A stretch of 55,893 nucleotides of DNA from the NCBI GenBank assembly GCA_003022535.1, contig PXTT01000064.1, positions 1 through 55,893 on the forward strand, written 5' to 3'. Positions 40,669-49,510 of this stretch are shown piece after piece; the stretch's first letter is position 1, and the number at the start of each line of letters is the position of its first letter. The stretch is from Bacteroidetes bacterium QS_9_68_14 (GTDB taxonomy: Bacteria > Bacteroidota > Rhodothermia > Rhodothermales > Salinibacteraceae). The notes beneath the pieces were generated by a model. It was not told where the DNA came from. It made no database searches and saw nothing but the letters and a program-made list of their open reading frames with translations. The position numbers were made by a program, and so were the translations under genes.

Positions 40669-40917
40669 GGGTGTTTCGTTTGCGCTTTCGCCGCGGCTTC
40701 GGTCGCCGGCTTCTTTGAACGCCCACGCCGTCTTCGCCAGCGGCCACACCATGCCGACGCGCTCCGCCGGCGTGCTCCCGGCGAGGTCGTCGTTCGAGGG
40801 GCGCTCGTTGCCGCGCTTGCTAATGGTGGCGGTGCGGCCGAGTCTGTGGTCGGGCATGAGGCGCATGGCCACTGGAGGCGTGGCTACGAGGTGCCTGGAA
40901 AGGAAGGCACGCATCAC
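40669..40917 (-). pseudogene. Partner gene of the nucleotidyltransferase, 3' end lost
   Basis: About 80 residues with MPDHRLGRTATISKRGNERP, then STPAERVGMVWPLAKTAWAFKE, the pattern of the small protein commonly encoded just upstream of such nucleotidyltransferases. The expected C-terminal Arg-rich end and stop are absent; the frame runs on into the relic downstream. Possibly the antitoxin-like half of a decayed pair; the function is not established. Confidence 0.45.
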
Positions 40918-41110
40918 AGGCGGCCGGGAGGTTCGCCGTCCGCGGTCCGTCGTCTGCCGTCCGGCCCGTCAGGGCCGTCCTCGCGGTCGCGCTCCTCAAG
41001 GATCTTGGCGTCCTCGACGTTCGGGTCGCGGCCCTCGCGGAAGGCCTGCTCCACGTCGGCGAGCGTGTTGGCGGCGCGGCGGCGTGTTACGCAGTTCGTG
41101 TTGCGTGACC
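40914..41110 (-). other. Short coding-like remnant of unknown origin
   Basis: A minus-strand frame reads RRRAANTLADVEQAFREGRD then PNVEDAKILEERDREDG before a stop at 40914. It is helical and acidic like local proteins but has no start codon in reach. It could be the tail of a lost gene. I do not recognise it. Confidence 0.25.
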
Positions 41111-41133
41111 CACGAAAAAACGCGCCCCACGCA

Positions 41134-41421
41134 TCAGGAATTACGTCGTTGCGCGCCGGTGGGCGGCTCGGCGGGGCCGGGGCCGTCTCCTTCGGGGCGC
41201 GGGTCGTCTGGGGCGCGTGACGTGCCGGAGGCGCTCTCGAAAAAGGCGTCCAGCTCGTCGGCGAGGGCGTGGCTTATGCCGCGCACGCCCTGCGCGACGG
41301 CCGAGAGCGTCGTCTCGGCGAGGAAGCGGGCTTGCTCGTCGGCGTCGAGGTCGTCGAAGGCGTCACGGGCGCGGTCGTAGTCGCCGGAGCGGGCATCGTC
41401 GTGGGCATCGTCGAAGCGCAT
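41134..41421 (-). CDS. Hypothetical small acidic protein
   Basis: 95 residues from ATG 41421. Asp-rich and probably helical: RFDDAHDDARSGDYDRARDA, then DLDADEQARFLAETTLSAVA QGVRGISHALADELDAFFE. A disordered Pro/Gly tail follows. No signal peptide or known domain. It is divergent from rsgA, separated by 98 bp. The helical body and clean start suggest a real gene. Confidence 0.55.
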   Translation of the reverse strand: MRFDDAHDDARSGDYDRARDAFDDLDADEQARFLAETTLSAVAQGVRGISHALADELDAFFESASGTSRAPDDPRPEGDGPGPAEPPTGAQRRNS

Positions 41422-41519
41422 GGGCGGGGACCTCTTTGGCGAAGAAGGCTTTGCAACAAGCGCGCGCATCACGAGAAAGCACGCCTTGTTGTTATGCCCA
41501 CCCGGCTGGAAAGATCGGC

Positions 41520-42608
41520 ATGGCCTCGCTGCCCGAAAAACCCGCCGTCCCGCCCGTGAGCAACGCCCCACCCGCTACCGACGAGAACACCGACGCGCGC
41601 CCCGCTGGCCCGGTGCCGGAGGCGAGCGCCGGGGCCGACGCAAGCAACGCCGACCGGGAGCACCGCACCGGCACAGTCGTCAGCTCCACCGGGAGCTGGT
41701 ACGAGGGGCAGACCGCCGGAGGGCTTGTCTCGTCGAAGGCGCGCGGCAAGCTACGCCTGCGCGAGGAGGACACGACCAATCCCATTGCCGTGGGCGACCG
41801 CGTGACGCTGCGCATCGCGCCGGAGGACGGCACCGGCTACATCACTGCCATCCACGACCGCAGCAACGCTCTCACGCGCCGCGCCGCCGGCTCTCGCGCC
41901 GGGCAGCGCCACGTCATCGTTGCTAACGTGGACGCCGCCTGGGCCGTGCAGGCGGTGCGAAGGCCGAAGCTCAACCCCGGCTTCCTCGACCGCTTTCTGG
42001 TGATGGCGGGCGTTTGCAAGATCCCCGCCGGTATCATTTTCAACAAGACCGACCTGGCGCGCCCGGAGGACAAGGAGCGCGTGGCCACGCTGCGCGCCCT
42101 CTACGCCGATCTCGACTATCCCGTCCTGATGACCAGCGCCACCGAGGGCGACGGCGTCGAGGCGGTGAAGGACGCGCTGGAAGGGCGCCTGAGCGTCCTC
42201 AGCGGGCCCAGCGGAGCAGGCAAGTCCACGCTGCTAAACGCCGTGCAGCCGGGGCTGGGCCTGCGCACCGGCGCGGTGAGCGACAAGACGAACAAGGGCC
42301 GCCACACGACCACCCACGCCGCGCTCTATCCGCTGGAAAGCCTCGACGGCGGCGGCTTTGTGGCCGACACGCCCGGCATCCGCGAGTTCGGCATCCTCGA
42401 CCTCGAGCCCGACGAGCTGGGCCACTTTTTCGTCGAGTTCTTCCACTACCTCGACGACTGCAAATTCCCCGACTGCACGCACGACCACGAGCCGGGCTGT
42501 GCCGTCAAGGATGCCGTGCAAGACGGCGCTATCCACGAGCAACGCTACGAGAGCTACTTGAACATCCTGGCGTCGTTGCGAGAAGGCGAGGCGCGGGTCG
42601 GGTGGTAG
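41520..42608 (+). CDS. rsgA: Ribosome small-subunit-dependent GTPase A
   Basis: 362 residues. A 50-residue disordered head precedes the OB fold (TGTVVSSTGSWYEG). The GTPase is circularly permuted, as in all RsgA: G4 NKTD at 175-178, then G1 GPSGAGKST at 229-237, then G3 DTPG at 283-286. The zinc knuckle is Cys314, Cys319, His321 and Cys327 (CKFPDCTHDHEPGC). It helps 30S maturation. ATG 41520 starts just before the unstructured head; longer upstream frames are shadows. Confidence 0.93.
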   Translation: MASLPEKPAVPPVSNAPPATDENTDARPAGPVPEASAGADASNADREHRTGTVVSSTGSWYEGQTAGGLVSSKARGKLRLREEDTTNPIAVGDRVTLRIAPEDGTGYITAIHDRSNALTRRAAGSRAGQRHVIVANVDAAWAVQAVRRPKLNPGFLDRFLVMAGVCKIPAGIIFNKTDLARPEDKERVATLRALYADLDYPVLMTSATEGDGVEAVKDALEGRLSVLSGPSGAGKSTLLNAVQPGLGLRTGAVSDKTNKGRHTTTHAALYPLESLDGGGFVADTPGIREFGILDLEPDELGHFFVEFFHYLDDCKFPDCTHDHEPGCAVKDAVQDGAIHEQRYESYLNILASLREGEARVGW

Positions 42609-42769
42609 TTCGCCCGCCCCACGAGGGCACGCACCGCAAGGGTATGCCCTTCGATCCGCGCAAGGCCCCACGCCGTTAGCTTGCCTGATCGGGGGACGAC
42701 TTTCATCCAGCGTCCCAGGCACAGAGGGGAGCGAGAGGCGAAGCGAACCGACGATCAGCGACCCAGCGA

Positions 42770-43031
42770 GCGCGAGCACGCGAACTGAACCCCACTGCCA
42801 TCGCCCTCGACCTGGTGATGCCGGAAATGGACGGCTTCACCTTCCTGGAGAAGATGCACGAAAACCGCGCCTACTAGTCGATTCCTGTCATCGTGATGAC
42901 GGCCAAAGAGCTGACTGGTGAGGACCGCGCGCCTCAACGGGCACGTCGAGAACGTTCTGCAAGAAGGCCGCTCCCAGTGCGAAGAGCTGCTGGACGCAGC
43001 AGGTGAGCGCGCCGAGCGGGTGACGTCGTGA
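42770..43031 (+). pseudogene. Response-regulator receiver domain remnant
   Basis: ARELNPTAIALDLVMPEMDG carries the phosphoacceptor Asp and the MP-x-MDG turn of a receiver domain. It goes on FTFLEKMHENRAY, meets TAG 42875-42877, then in frame SIPVIVMTAKELTGEDR with the conserved Thr and Lys. After a frameshift, ARLNGHVENVLQEGRSQCEE leads to a stop TGA at 43029-43031. The sequence type is that of receivers at the end of hybrid sensor kinases. The N-terminal part is missing altogether, so this is a decayed tail. Confidence 0.8.
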
Positions 43032-43186
43032 CTCGTCCGCTCACTTCGTTCGCCGGATGGTGGGACAGTCCGCTTGCTACGCTCGCTCGATGATGGATGG
43101 TTTTCGGCGGGCAGGCGCGTTGCTAAGCGAAGCCCCCTTCGCTAAGCGGAGCGCCCTTCACCATCCACAATCCACCAGCTACCAAA

Positions 43187-45868
43187 CTACCCCTCCTTCT
43201 CCGCCACAAGCTGCACCGCCTCCTCGAGAGTGACGTTCTCGATGGTCTGGTCGTCGATGAGGGAGGCGTTGGTACCGTCGTGCCGGACGTAGGGCCCGTA
43301 GCGGCCGTCCCACACCGTCACCGGCTCGCCCGTCTCGGGGTGCTCCCCGAGGGTGCGCTCCGGCTCGCGGCGGCCGCTCTTTTTCTTTTCGAGCAGTTCG
43401 AGCGCGCGGTCCAGCTCCACGGTCAGCACGTCGTCGCCCTTGTTTTGCTTGAGCGAGGCGTAGAGCGGCTTCCGGTCCTCGCGCCAGTGGCGCACGTAGG
43501 GCCCGTAGCGGCCGACGTTCGTGTCCACCGGCTGGCCATCGTCGGGGTGCTCGCCGAGGGTGCGCGGCAGATTGATGATCTGCAAGGCGAGGTCGAAGTC
43601 CACGTCCTTCGGCTCCACGCGCGGCGGGAGGGAGACGCGCTTGGGCTTGCCCTGCTGCTCATTGTCGCCGAGCTGGACGTAGGGGCCGTAGGGACCGTTT
43701 TTGAGCAGCACCGGCATGTCGTGCTCGGGATGAATGCCCAGCGGGCGGTCGCCGGCGTTGCTTTCCTCGAGGATGTCGTGCAGGCGTTCTTTCGTGGTCT
43801 CGCTGGGCCACAGGTCATCCGGCAGCGACGCGGTCGCGGTCTCGCCAGTCGCGTCGAGGGGGCCTTCCACGTACGGCCCGTAGCGCCCCACGCGCACGAC
43901 GTACGGCTGCCACTTGTCGAAACGGATCTCCGAGACGGCCTTCGGGTCGATCTCTTCGAGGCCCGTCTCCACGCGCTGGTCGAGGCCGCCCTCGCCGCGA
44001 TAGAAGCCTTCGAGAAAGGGCGTGGCGTCGCGCTCCCCGCGCGCGATGTCGTCGAGGATGCCCTCCATCTCGGCGGTGAAGCCGGTGTTGACGAGGCGCT
44101 CGAACTGCTTCTCCAGCAAGTTGTTGGTGGCAAACGCGGTGAACGTCGGCACGAGCTGCTTGCCGTTTTTCTCGACGTAGCCGCGTTGCTGAATGGTCTC
44201 GATGATCGAGGCGTAGGTCGAGGGCCGGCCGATGCCTTCCTCTTCGAGGATTTCGACGAGCGACGCTTCGGTGTAGCGGGAGGGCGGCTCGGTTTCGTGG
44301 TCGCTGGGCTCGACGGAGCGGCAGTCCGGCGCGTCGCCCTCTTCGAGCGCCGGGAGCGGGTGCTCGCGGTCCTCCAGCTCGGCCTCGGGGTCGTCGCTGC
44401 CCTCGACGTAGGCGCGGAAGAAGCCGGGGAAGAGCACCTCCTTGCCGCCGGCGCGGAAGCGGGCGGTGTGGCCGCCGGGGCCCTCCACGTCGAGGTAGGC
44501 GTTGGTATAGCGCAGGCGCGCGTCGGCCATCTGGGTGGCGATGGTGCGCTTCCAGATCAGGTCGTAGAGGCGGCCCTCCTGCCCGGTGAGACCCAGCTCG
44601 TCCTGAGTCCTCATGCCTGAGCCAGCGGGACGGATGGCCTCGTGCGCCTCCTGCGCGCTCTCGGAAGTCTGGCCGCCGTAGCTGCGGGCGCTCTTCGACA
44701 GAAACTCCTCGCCGTAGCGCCCCTCGACGGCCTGGCGTGCGCCCTCGACAGCCTCCTGCGCGAGGTTCGTCGAGTCGGTGCGCATGTAGGTGATGTGGCC
44801 GTTCTCGTAGAGGCGTTGCGCCACGCTCATCGTGCGCCCGCTCGAAAAGCCGAGCTTGCGGCTGGCTTCCTGCTGGAGGCTCGACGTGATGAACGGCGGA
44901 TACGGCGACTTCGTCCGCGTGCGTTGCTTGACGCCGGCCACGCGCCACGCTTTCTCCGGCAATGCCTCGGCGAGCGCCGTCACCTTTTCTTCGGTGAAGA
45001 GGACGCGTAGGTCGCCCGCGTCCACCTCGCTCTGGGAAGGACGCTCAGGGACAGACAGGCCCTCCGGCGGCGTCGCGTTGGGGCGAGGTTCTCCTTCGCC
45101 GTTCCACCCGAAGACGCCGTCTTCGAGCCAGCCCGTCTCGTCGGCGAAGTCCTTGCCGCTGGCGATGCGCACGCCCTCGCCCTGGGCGCCAAAGTGCGTA
45201 AGCTCCGCGTCGAACGTCTGGCCGTCGTGGCGGAGCGTGGCTTCGAGGTCCCAGTACGTGGCCGGGACGAACACGATGCGCTCCTTCTCGCGGAGCACCA
45301 GAATGCGCACGGCCACGCTCTGCACGCGGCCCGCGCTGAGCTTCGGCGCGATCTTGCGCCACAGGAGCGGCGAGATGCGGTACCCCACCAGCCGGTCGAG
45401 GATGCGGCGCGTCTCCTGCGCGGCCACGAGGCTGCGGTCGATGCCGCGCGTGTCATCGAGGGCGCGCTGGATGGCGTCCTGCGTGATCTCGTGGAAGACC
45501 ATGCGCCGCACCGGCACGTCGGGGTCGAGCGCCTCGGTGAGGTGCCAGCCGATGCTCTCGCCCTCGCGGTCCTCGTCGGTGGCGATGTAGAGCTCGTCGG
45601 CGCTCTCGAGCGCGCTGCGGAGCTCGCCGAGCACTTTGCGTCCCCGCCCTTTGGTGACGTAGACGGGCTCGAAGCCCTCCTCGACGTTCACGCCGAGGTC
45701 CGACCAGTCTTCGTCCTTGTACTGCTCGGGCACTTCTCCCGCAGAGGCAGGCAAGTCGCGCACGTGGCCCATCGAGGCCTGAACTTCGTAGGTGTGGCCG
45801 TCTCCGCTGAGGTAGTCGCGGATCGTGTCGGCTTTGGTGGGAGATTCGACGACGACGAGACGCTTCAT
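43187..45868 (-). CDS. topA: DNA topoisomerase I (type IA)
   Basis: 893 residues. TOPRIM domain: VVVESPTKADTIRDYL and YIATDEDREGESIGWHL. KLSAGRVQSVAVRILV, then the catalytic Tyr361 in GHITYMRTDSTNLA. GIGRPSTYASIIETIQQRGYV is typical. The C-terminus has at least four GRYGPYV-type repeats (about 645-870) in place of zinc fingers, and is acidic. It relaxes negative supercoils. ATG 45868 is at the TOPRIM start. Complete. Confidence 0.96.
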   Translation of the reverse strand: MKRLVVVESPTKADTIRDYLSGDGHTYEVQASMGHVRDLPASAGEVPEQYKDEDWSDLGVNVEEGFEPVYVTKGRGRKVLGELRSALESADELYIATDEDREGESIGWHLTEALDPDVPVRRMVFHEITQDAIQRALDDTRGIDRSLVAAQETRRILDRLVGYRISPLLWRKIAPKLSAGRVQSVAVRILVLREKERIVFVPATYWDLEATLRHDGQTFDAELTHFGAQGEGVRIASGKDFADETGWLEDGVFGWNGEGEPRPNATPPEGLSVPERPSQSEVDAGDLRVLFTEEKVTALAEALPEKAWRVAGVKQRTRTKSPYPPFITSSLQQEASRKLGFSSGRTMSVAQRLYENGHITYMRTDSTNLAQEAVEGARQAVEGRYGEEFLSKSARSYGGQTSESAQEAHEAIRPAGSGMRTQDELGLTGQEGRLYDLIWKRTIATQMADARLRYTNAYLDVEGPGGHTARFRAGGKEVLFPGFFRAYVEGSDDPEAELEDREHPLPALEEGDAPDCRSVEPSDHETEPPSRYTEASLVEILEEEGIGRPSTYASIIETIQQRGYVEKNGKQLVPTFTAFATNNLLEKQFERLVNTGFTAEMEGILDDIARGERDATPFLEGFYRGEGGLDQRVETGLEEIDPKAVSEIRFDKWQPYVVRVGRYGPYVEGPLDATGETATASLPDDLWPSETTKERLHDILEESNAGDRPLGIHPEHDMPVLLKNGPYGPYVQLGDNEQQGKPKRVSLPPRVEPKDVDFDLALQIINLPRTLGEHPDDGQPVDTNVGRYGPYVRHWREDRKPLYASLKQNKGDDVLTVELDRALELLEKKKSGRREPERTLGEHPETGEPVTVWDGRYGPYVRHDGTNASLIDDQTIENVTLEEAVQLVAEKEG

Positions 45869-46367
45869 GGGGGTACTGCTTCGTCAGAAGGGACACGCCT
45901 GAGAAAAGCTGGGTTTCCACGCCTGCGCCGGTGGGGGCGTTCCAGTAGCCTTTTCGTGGGTCGTCCGCTCGCCTTCGGCGTCCCGAGCAACGCGAGGAAG
46001 TACCCCCTGGGAGTCCGCTGGTTCGTCGTTTGGATGCCTCCAGCAACGCGCCCGCTAAGCGACGACCATCCACGTTCTTTCGACGCAGCAGCACAGGCGC
46101 ACAGCAAACGGTGGTCCGTTCAGTGTACCAGCCGAAGCTACAGGCATCGCGGTTCCGCACGCGGCTGGGGGATTCGGGATGCGCTTGCCGGAGTACGATG
46201 CTGAACGATTTCGCAACGTTTGGCAGAAGGCATTCCCGTCCGCGCAGGTCACATGCTTGTGAAGGATACGCCTGCGAACACAGCCCCTCGGATCTCCACT
46301 CTGGCCTTCGCACTTGAGGCAAGAGCGATCAAATGCCCCTTGCTTCTCTCCTCCTCCCTACGTTCCT
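45869..46367. other. Intergenic region topA-sodC
   Basis: About 500 bp between divergent genes. It holds one copy of a 33-bp dispersed repeat (45901-45933). The stretch 46090-46330 is less G+C-rich than its surroundings and contains only short frames with stops; I cannot assign it and it may be eroded coding DNA. Confidence 0.5.
45901..45933 (+). repeat. Dispersed 33-bp repeat, copy A
   Basis: Begins GAGAAAAGCTGGGTTTCCAC and ends GCCTGCGCCGGTG. It matches the reverse complement of 47621-47653 at 30 of 33 positions, so the two copies form an inverted pair flanking sodC and the lipoprotein gene. Confidence 0.8.
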
Positions 46368-47012
46368 ATGCTTACTGCCCTACGCCAACCGTTTGCTCTG
46401 TGCTGCGTGGTCGCCTTGCTGGTTACCGGCTCGCTTGCCGCCTGCCAGACGGCCGAGGAAGCGGCCGAGGAAGCGGGCGAAGAGGCGTACGAAGAGGTCG
46501 CCGATCTTTACCAAGACGACTACCTGGCCGTCGAGATCGAGGACACCCAGGCCGACGGCAATATCGGCGGCGTGGCGCGCTTCACCTACGATGACCAAAG
46601 CGGCGAGGCCTACGTGCAGGGGCGTGTAACAGGCCTCGAACCCGGGCTGCACGGCTTTCACGTCCACGAGAACGGCAGCTGCGCCATGCAAGACGGCACG
46701 CCTGCCGGCGCCGCCGGCGGCCACTACAACCCCGACGACTCGCCCCACGGCGCCCCCGACGACGATGACGGCGAGCGCCACGTCGGCGACTTCGGCAACA
46801 TCCGCGCCAACAGTAACGGCGTGGCCGAGTTCGCCTTTTCCTACGTCCGCGACGAACCCGACTTTGGCAGCCTCGAAGACCGGGCTGTGCTCGTCCACGG
46901 TGGGCGCGACGACCTGAGCTCCCAGCCCAGCGGCGCTGCTGGCGCGCGCGTCGGCTGCGGGCAAATGACCGATTCGGAGAACGTGGACGACGACATGCTC
47001 GACGACATGTAG
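46368..47012 (+). CDS. sodC: Cu/Zn superoxide dismutase lipoprotein
   Basis: 214 residues. Lipoprotein signal with lipobox SLAAC (Cys26), then a Glu/Ala-rich linker, then the SodC barrel. Copper ligands His98 and His100 in HGFHVHENGSC, His119 (GGHYNP) bridging, zinc ligands His127, His138 and Asp141 (HVGDFGNI), and a later His in VLVHGGRDD. The disulfide pair is Cys105 and the Cys in ARVGCGQ. An Asp-rich tail closes it. It protects the cell envelope from superoxide. ATG 46368 gives the signal peptide; 46314 would not. Confidence 0.92.
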   Translation: MLTALRQPFALCCVVALLVTGSLAACQTAEEAAEEAGEEAYEEVADLYQDDYLAVEIEDTQADGNIGGVARFTYDDQSGEAYVQGRVTGLEPGLHGFHVHENGSCAMQDGTPAGAAGGHYNPDDSPHGAPDDDDGERHVGDFGNIRANSNGVAEFAFSYVRDEPDFGSLEDRAVLVHGGRDDLSSQPSGAAGARVGCGQMTDSENVDDDMLDDM

Positions 47013-47072
47013 TTTGGACGGCAAACCGTAGACGGCAGACCGTCCATTCCCCCGAAAGAAGTGCCCGCCGCG

Positions 47073-47576
47073 ATGGATTGCTCTTCCCGCACGCCCGTCG
47101 CCCCCCGGCGCGCTTCCGCCACCGCATTGCTTCTTCTTTGCGCGCTCGAGGCCGCTCTCGCGCTCGCCGCCTGCGACGTCGGTGGGGCCAACGGACCGGC
47201 GCCCCGGCCCATCGACTTTTCGAACTTCTCGAAAGACTCGGTGCTCGTTGAAGGAAGGTGGGCGTGGCAGCGCTCGACGGGCTACTTCACCCCGAGTGGC
47301 GAGCCCTACACGCAGACGCCCGCCTCGACAGACAGCACCGAGACGCTCGTCTTCACCGAGCAGGCGGCTCCGAAGCAGGTCACGCTCGAGATCTACCAGA
47401 ACGGGGATCTCAGAGAGCAAACGACCTACCCGACGTGGCAGCGCCTCTACGAAGCGGAGTACGACCGCTTTCTGTTTGGAGTGCGAGGACTGTTTGGAGT
47501 GCGAGGAGATACACTCGCCATTAGTGCAGTACCCCGGGACGGCCTCGAACGCGTTTACACACGCGCCGAGAGGTGA
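47073..47576 (+). CDS. Putative lipoprotein of unknown function
   Basis: 167 residues from ATG 47073 (GTG 47061 also possible). Signal peptide with lipobox LALAAC. Then a lipocalin-like small beta-barrel pattern: VLVEGRWAWQRSTGYFTPSG, STETLVFTEQA and QVTLEIYQNGDLREQTTY. An 18-bp in-frame tandem duplication adds six residues near the C-terminus (FGVRGL-FGVRGD). It follows sodC by 60 bp on the same strand and may be co-transcribed. No family assigned. Confidence 0.7.
   Translation: MDCSSRTPVAPRRASATALLLLCALEAALALAACDVGGANGPAPRPIDFSNFSKDSVLVEGRWAWQRSTGYFTPSGEPYTQTPASTDSTETLVFTEQAAPKQVTLEIYQNGDLREQTTYPTWQRLYEAEYDRFLFGVRGLFGVRGDTLAISAVPRDGLERVYTRAER
47472..47507 (+). repeat. 18-bp perfect tandem duplication within the lipoprotein gene
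   Basis: CTGTTTGGAGTGCGAGGA stands at 47472-47489 and again at 47490-47507. It keeps the reading frame. Confidence 0.9.
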
Positions 47577-47620
47577 GCGTGTGAGTTCGCTTCGCGCGCG
47601 AGCGCCCGGTGTAGAAGCCT

Positions 47621-47653
47621 CACCGGCGCAGGCGTGAAAGCCCGGCTTTTCTC
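47621..47653 (-). repeat. Dispersed 33-bp repeat, copy B
   Basis: On the minus strand it begins GAGAAAAGCCGGGCTTTCAC and ends GCCTGCGCCGGTG, the same element as at 45901-45933 with three differences. It lies 45 bp after the lipoprotein stop. Confidence 0.8.
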
Positions 47654-47754
47654 GAACGTGCCCCTTCTGACGGAGCCACGCAACCGCGAGCTTAGGGACG
47701 CCTGGCCGTTCGGCGGCGGGGCGTCCTTTTGCTTTGCGCTGACCGCCCGCGTCG

Positions 47755-48132
47755 CTACGCCACGCGCTCTCCCTCTGCGCCCGGCTCCTCGGCGATGAGG
47801 CCGAAATCGTCCGGGTCTTCTTCGAAGCCCCTCGCCGGCAGGTCGCGGCGCGGCGCTTTCTCGAAGCGGTGCTCTTCCCGATCGCGTGGCTCGATCCGCT
47901 CGATCTTCTCGCGCAGCGGCTGCGTGGCTTTGCGCACCTCCTCGCGCACGGCGCGGCGGATCATGCCTTCGACCTCGCCTTGCGTGAGCGCGTCGCCGCT
48001 CCTGTCTTCACTGGCGGCCCGCACGCCGAAGATGTCGCGCGCGACTTTCGCGCCGTAGCGGAACAGCGGTGCGATCATGATGCATCCGGCGATGATGGCG
48101 ACGACGGCGACGACGGCTTCGTTCGAGGTCAT
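47755..48132 (-). CDS. Small membrane-anchored hypothetical protein
   Basis: 125 residues. One N-terminal membrane helix (about 7-25: VVAVVAIIAGCIMIAPLF), then a charged helical region with EVEGMIRRAVREEVRKATQP LREKIERIEPR that could be a coiled coil, and an acidic tail. This is the layout of small envelope-stress or phage-shock-like proteins, but no family is recognised. It starts 36 bp downstream of the end of the acyl-CoA dehydrogenase gene on the same strand. Confidence 0.7.
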   Translation of the reverse strand: MTSNEAVVAVVAIIAGCIMIAPLFRYGAKVARDIFGVRAASEDRSGDALTQGEVEGMIRRAVREEVRKATQPLREKIERIEPRDREEHRFEKAPRRDLPARGFEEDPDDFGLIAEEPGAEGERVA

Positions 48133-48168
48133 GGCGGGTCACTGAGGTTGAGCGGGGGAGCAGATGGT

Positions 48169-49464
48169 TTACGCAAACGCATTTTCGCCGGTCACGTCCT
48201 GCCCGATGACGAGCGTATGCACCTCGTGCGTGCCCTCGTAGGTGATGACCGATTCGAGGTTCATCATGTGGCGCATGACGGGAAACATCCCCAGCACCCC
48301 GTTGCCGCCCAGCACCTGCCGCGCCGAGCGGGCCACCTCGAGGGCCATCTGGCAGTTGTTGCGCTTCGCCAGTGAGACCTGCTGCGGGCGCATCTCTTCG
48401 GAATCTTTGAGCGTGCCGAGGCGCCAGTTCAGAAGCTGCGCCTTCGTGATCTCCTGAACCATCTCCGCCAGGCGCTCCTGCATCAGCTGGAAGCGCGCGA
48501 TGGGCCGGTCGAACTGCTCGCGGTTCGTGGCGTGCTGGAGGGCCGCATCGTAACAGGCCATCGCTGCGCCGGTGACGCCCCAGCAGATGCCATAGCGCGC
48601 CTGCGTGAGGCACGAGAGGGGCCCGCGCAGGCCGTTCGCGCCGGGCAGGCGGTTCCCTGCCGGGACGCGCACGCCGTCGAGCACGATCTCGCTGGTGACG
48701 GCCGCCCGCAGCGACCACTTGTCCTCGATGCGGGGCGTGGCCACGCCGTCGCGATCCAGCTCCACGAGGAAGCCGCCGATCTGGTCGTTGCCGTCGTCGT
48801 CTTCGACCTTCGCCCAGACGACGGCCACGTCGCCGGCGCTGGCATTGGTGGCCCAGCGCTTGTGCCCGTCGAGGACGTACTCGTCGCCGTCCTTGCGGGC
48901 GCGCGTCTTCATGCCGGCGGGGTTGGAGCCGTGGTCCGGCTCGGTGAGGCCAAAGGCGCCGATCTTCTCGGCCGAGGCGAGAGCCGGAAGCCACGCCTCT
49001 TTTTGCGCCTCCGTGCCGAAGCGCCAGATAGGGTACATTACCAGCGAGCCCTGCACGGAGCAAAACGAGCGGATGCCGCTGTCGCCGCGCTCCAGTTCCT
49101 GCATCATGAGGCCGTAGACGAGGTTTGAGTGCCCGCCGCAGCCGTACTCCTCGGGCAGGTGCGGCCCCAGCAGGCCCAGCTCGCCGAAGCGTGGGATCAG
49201 CTCTCGGGGAAAGGTCGCCGCCTGCGCGTGCTCCCCGATGACGGGCGTGACCTCTTCGGTAACGAAGTGCCGCACGCGGTCGCGGACCGCTTTTTCCTCC
49301 TCGGAGAGCAGGTCGTCGATGGCGTAGTAGTCGAGCCCCTCGAAGGCAGCGGGGTCGTAGGTGGTCGCTTCCGGCGGAGCCACGCCGTTGGAGCGCGCAG
49401 GGGCGTCCCTGGCGAGGTCGTCGGTGGTCTGGGCGGCGGTGGCGGCGTCGGAGGGACCGGGCAT
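48169..49464 (-). CDS. Acyl-CoA dehydrogenase, glutaryl-CoA dehydrogenase-like
   Basis: 431 residues. A FAD acyl-CoA dehydrogenase with the GCDH subgroup pattern: PEEYGCGGHSNLVYGLMMQE, RSFCSVQGSLVMYPIW, FGLTEPDHGSNPAGMKT, QHATNREQFDRPIARFQL, and the C-terminal VITYEGTHEVHTLVIGQDVTG containing the catalytic Glu. It would oxidise glutaryl-CoA (lysine or tryptophan breakdown) or a similar dicarboxylic CoA ester. ATG 49464 is chosen; the open frame upstream comes from a frameshifted zinc-ribbon gene. The first 45 residues are variable. Confidence 0.88.
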   Translation of the reverse strand: MPGPSDAATAAQTTDDLARDAPARSNGVAPPEATTYDPAAFEGLDYYAIDDLLSEEEKAVRDRVRHFVTEEVTPVIGEHAQAATFPRELIPRFGELGLLGPHLPEEYGCGGHSNLVYGLMMQELERGDSGIRSFCSVQGSLVMYPIWRFGTEAQKEAWLPALASAEKIGAFGLTEPDHGSNPAGMKTRARKDGDEYVLDGHKRWATNASAGDVAVVWAKVEDDDGNDQIGGFLVELDRDGVATPRIEDKWSLRAAVTSEIVLDGVRVPAGNRLPGANGLRGPLSCLTQARYGICWGVTGAAMACYDAALQHATNREQFDRPIARFQLMQERLAEMVQEITKAQLLNWRLGTLKDSEEMRPQQVSLAKRNNCQMALEVARSARQVLGGNGVLGMFPVMRHMMNLESVITYEGTHEVHTLVIGQDVTGENAFA

Positions 49465-49510
49465 GCTGGGGGCGAGGGCGTGGAAGAAGGAGCGTCGGGG
49501 AGAAGGGGAG

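Noticed and set aside
45193-46204. Plus-strand frame over the 5' half of topA and beyond
   Set aside because: Antisense shadow of topA with no start context or domain.
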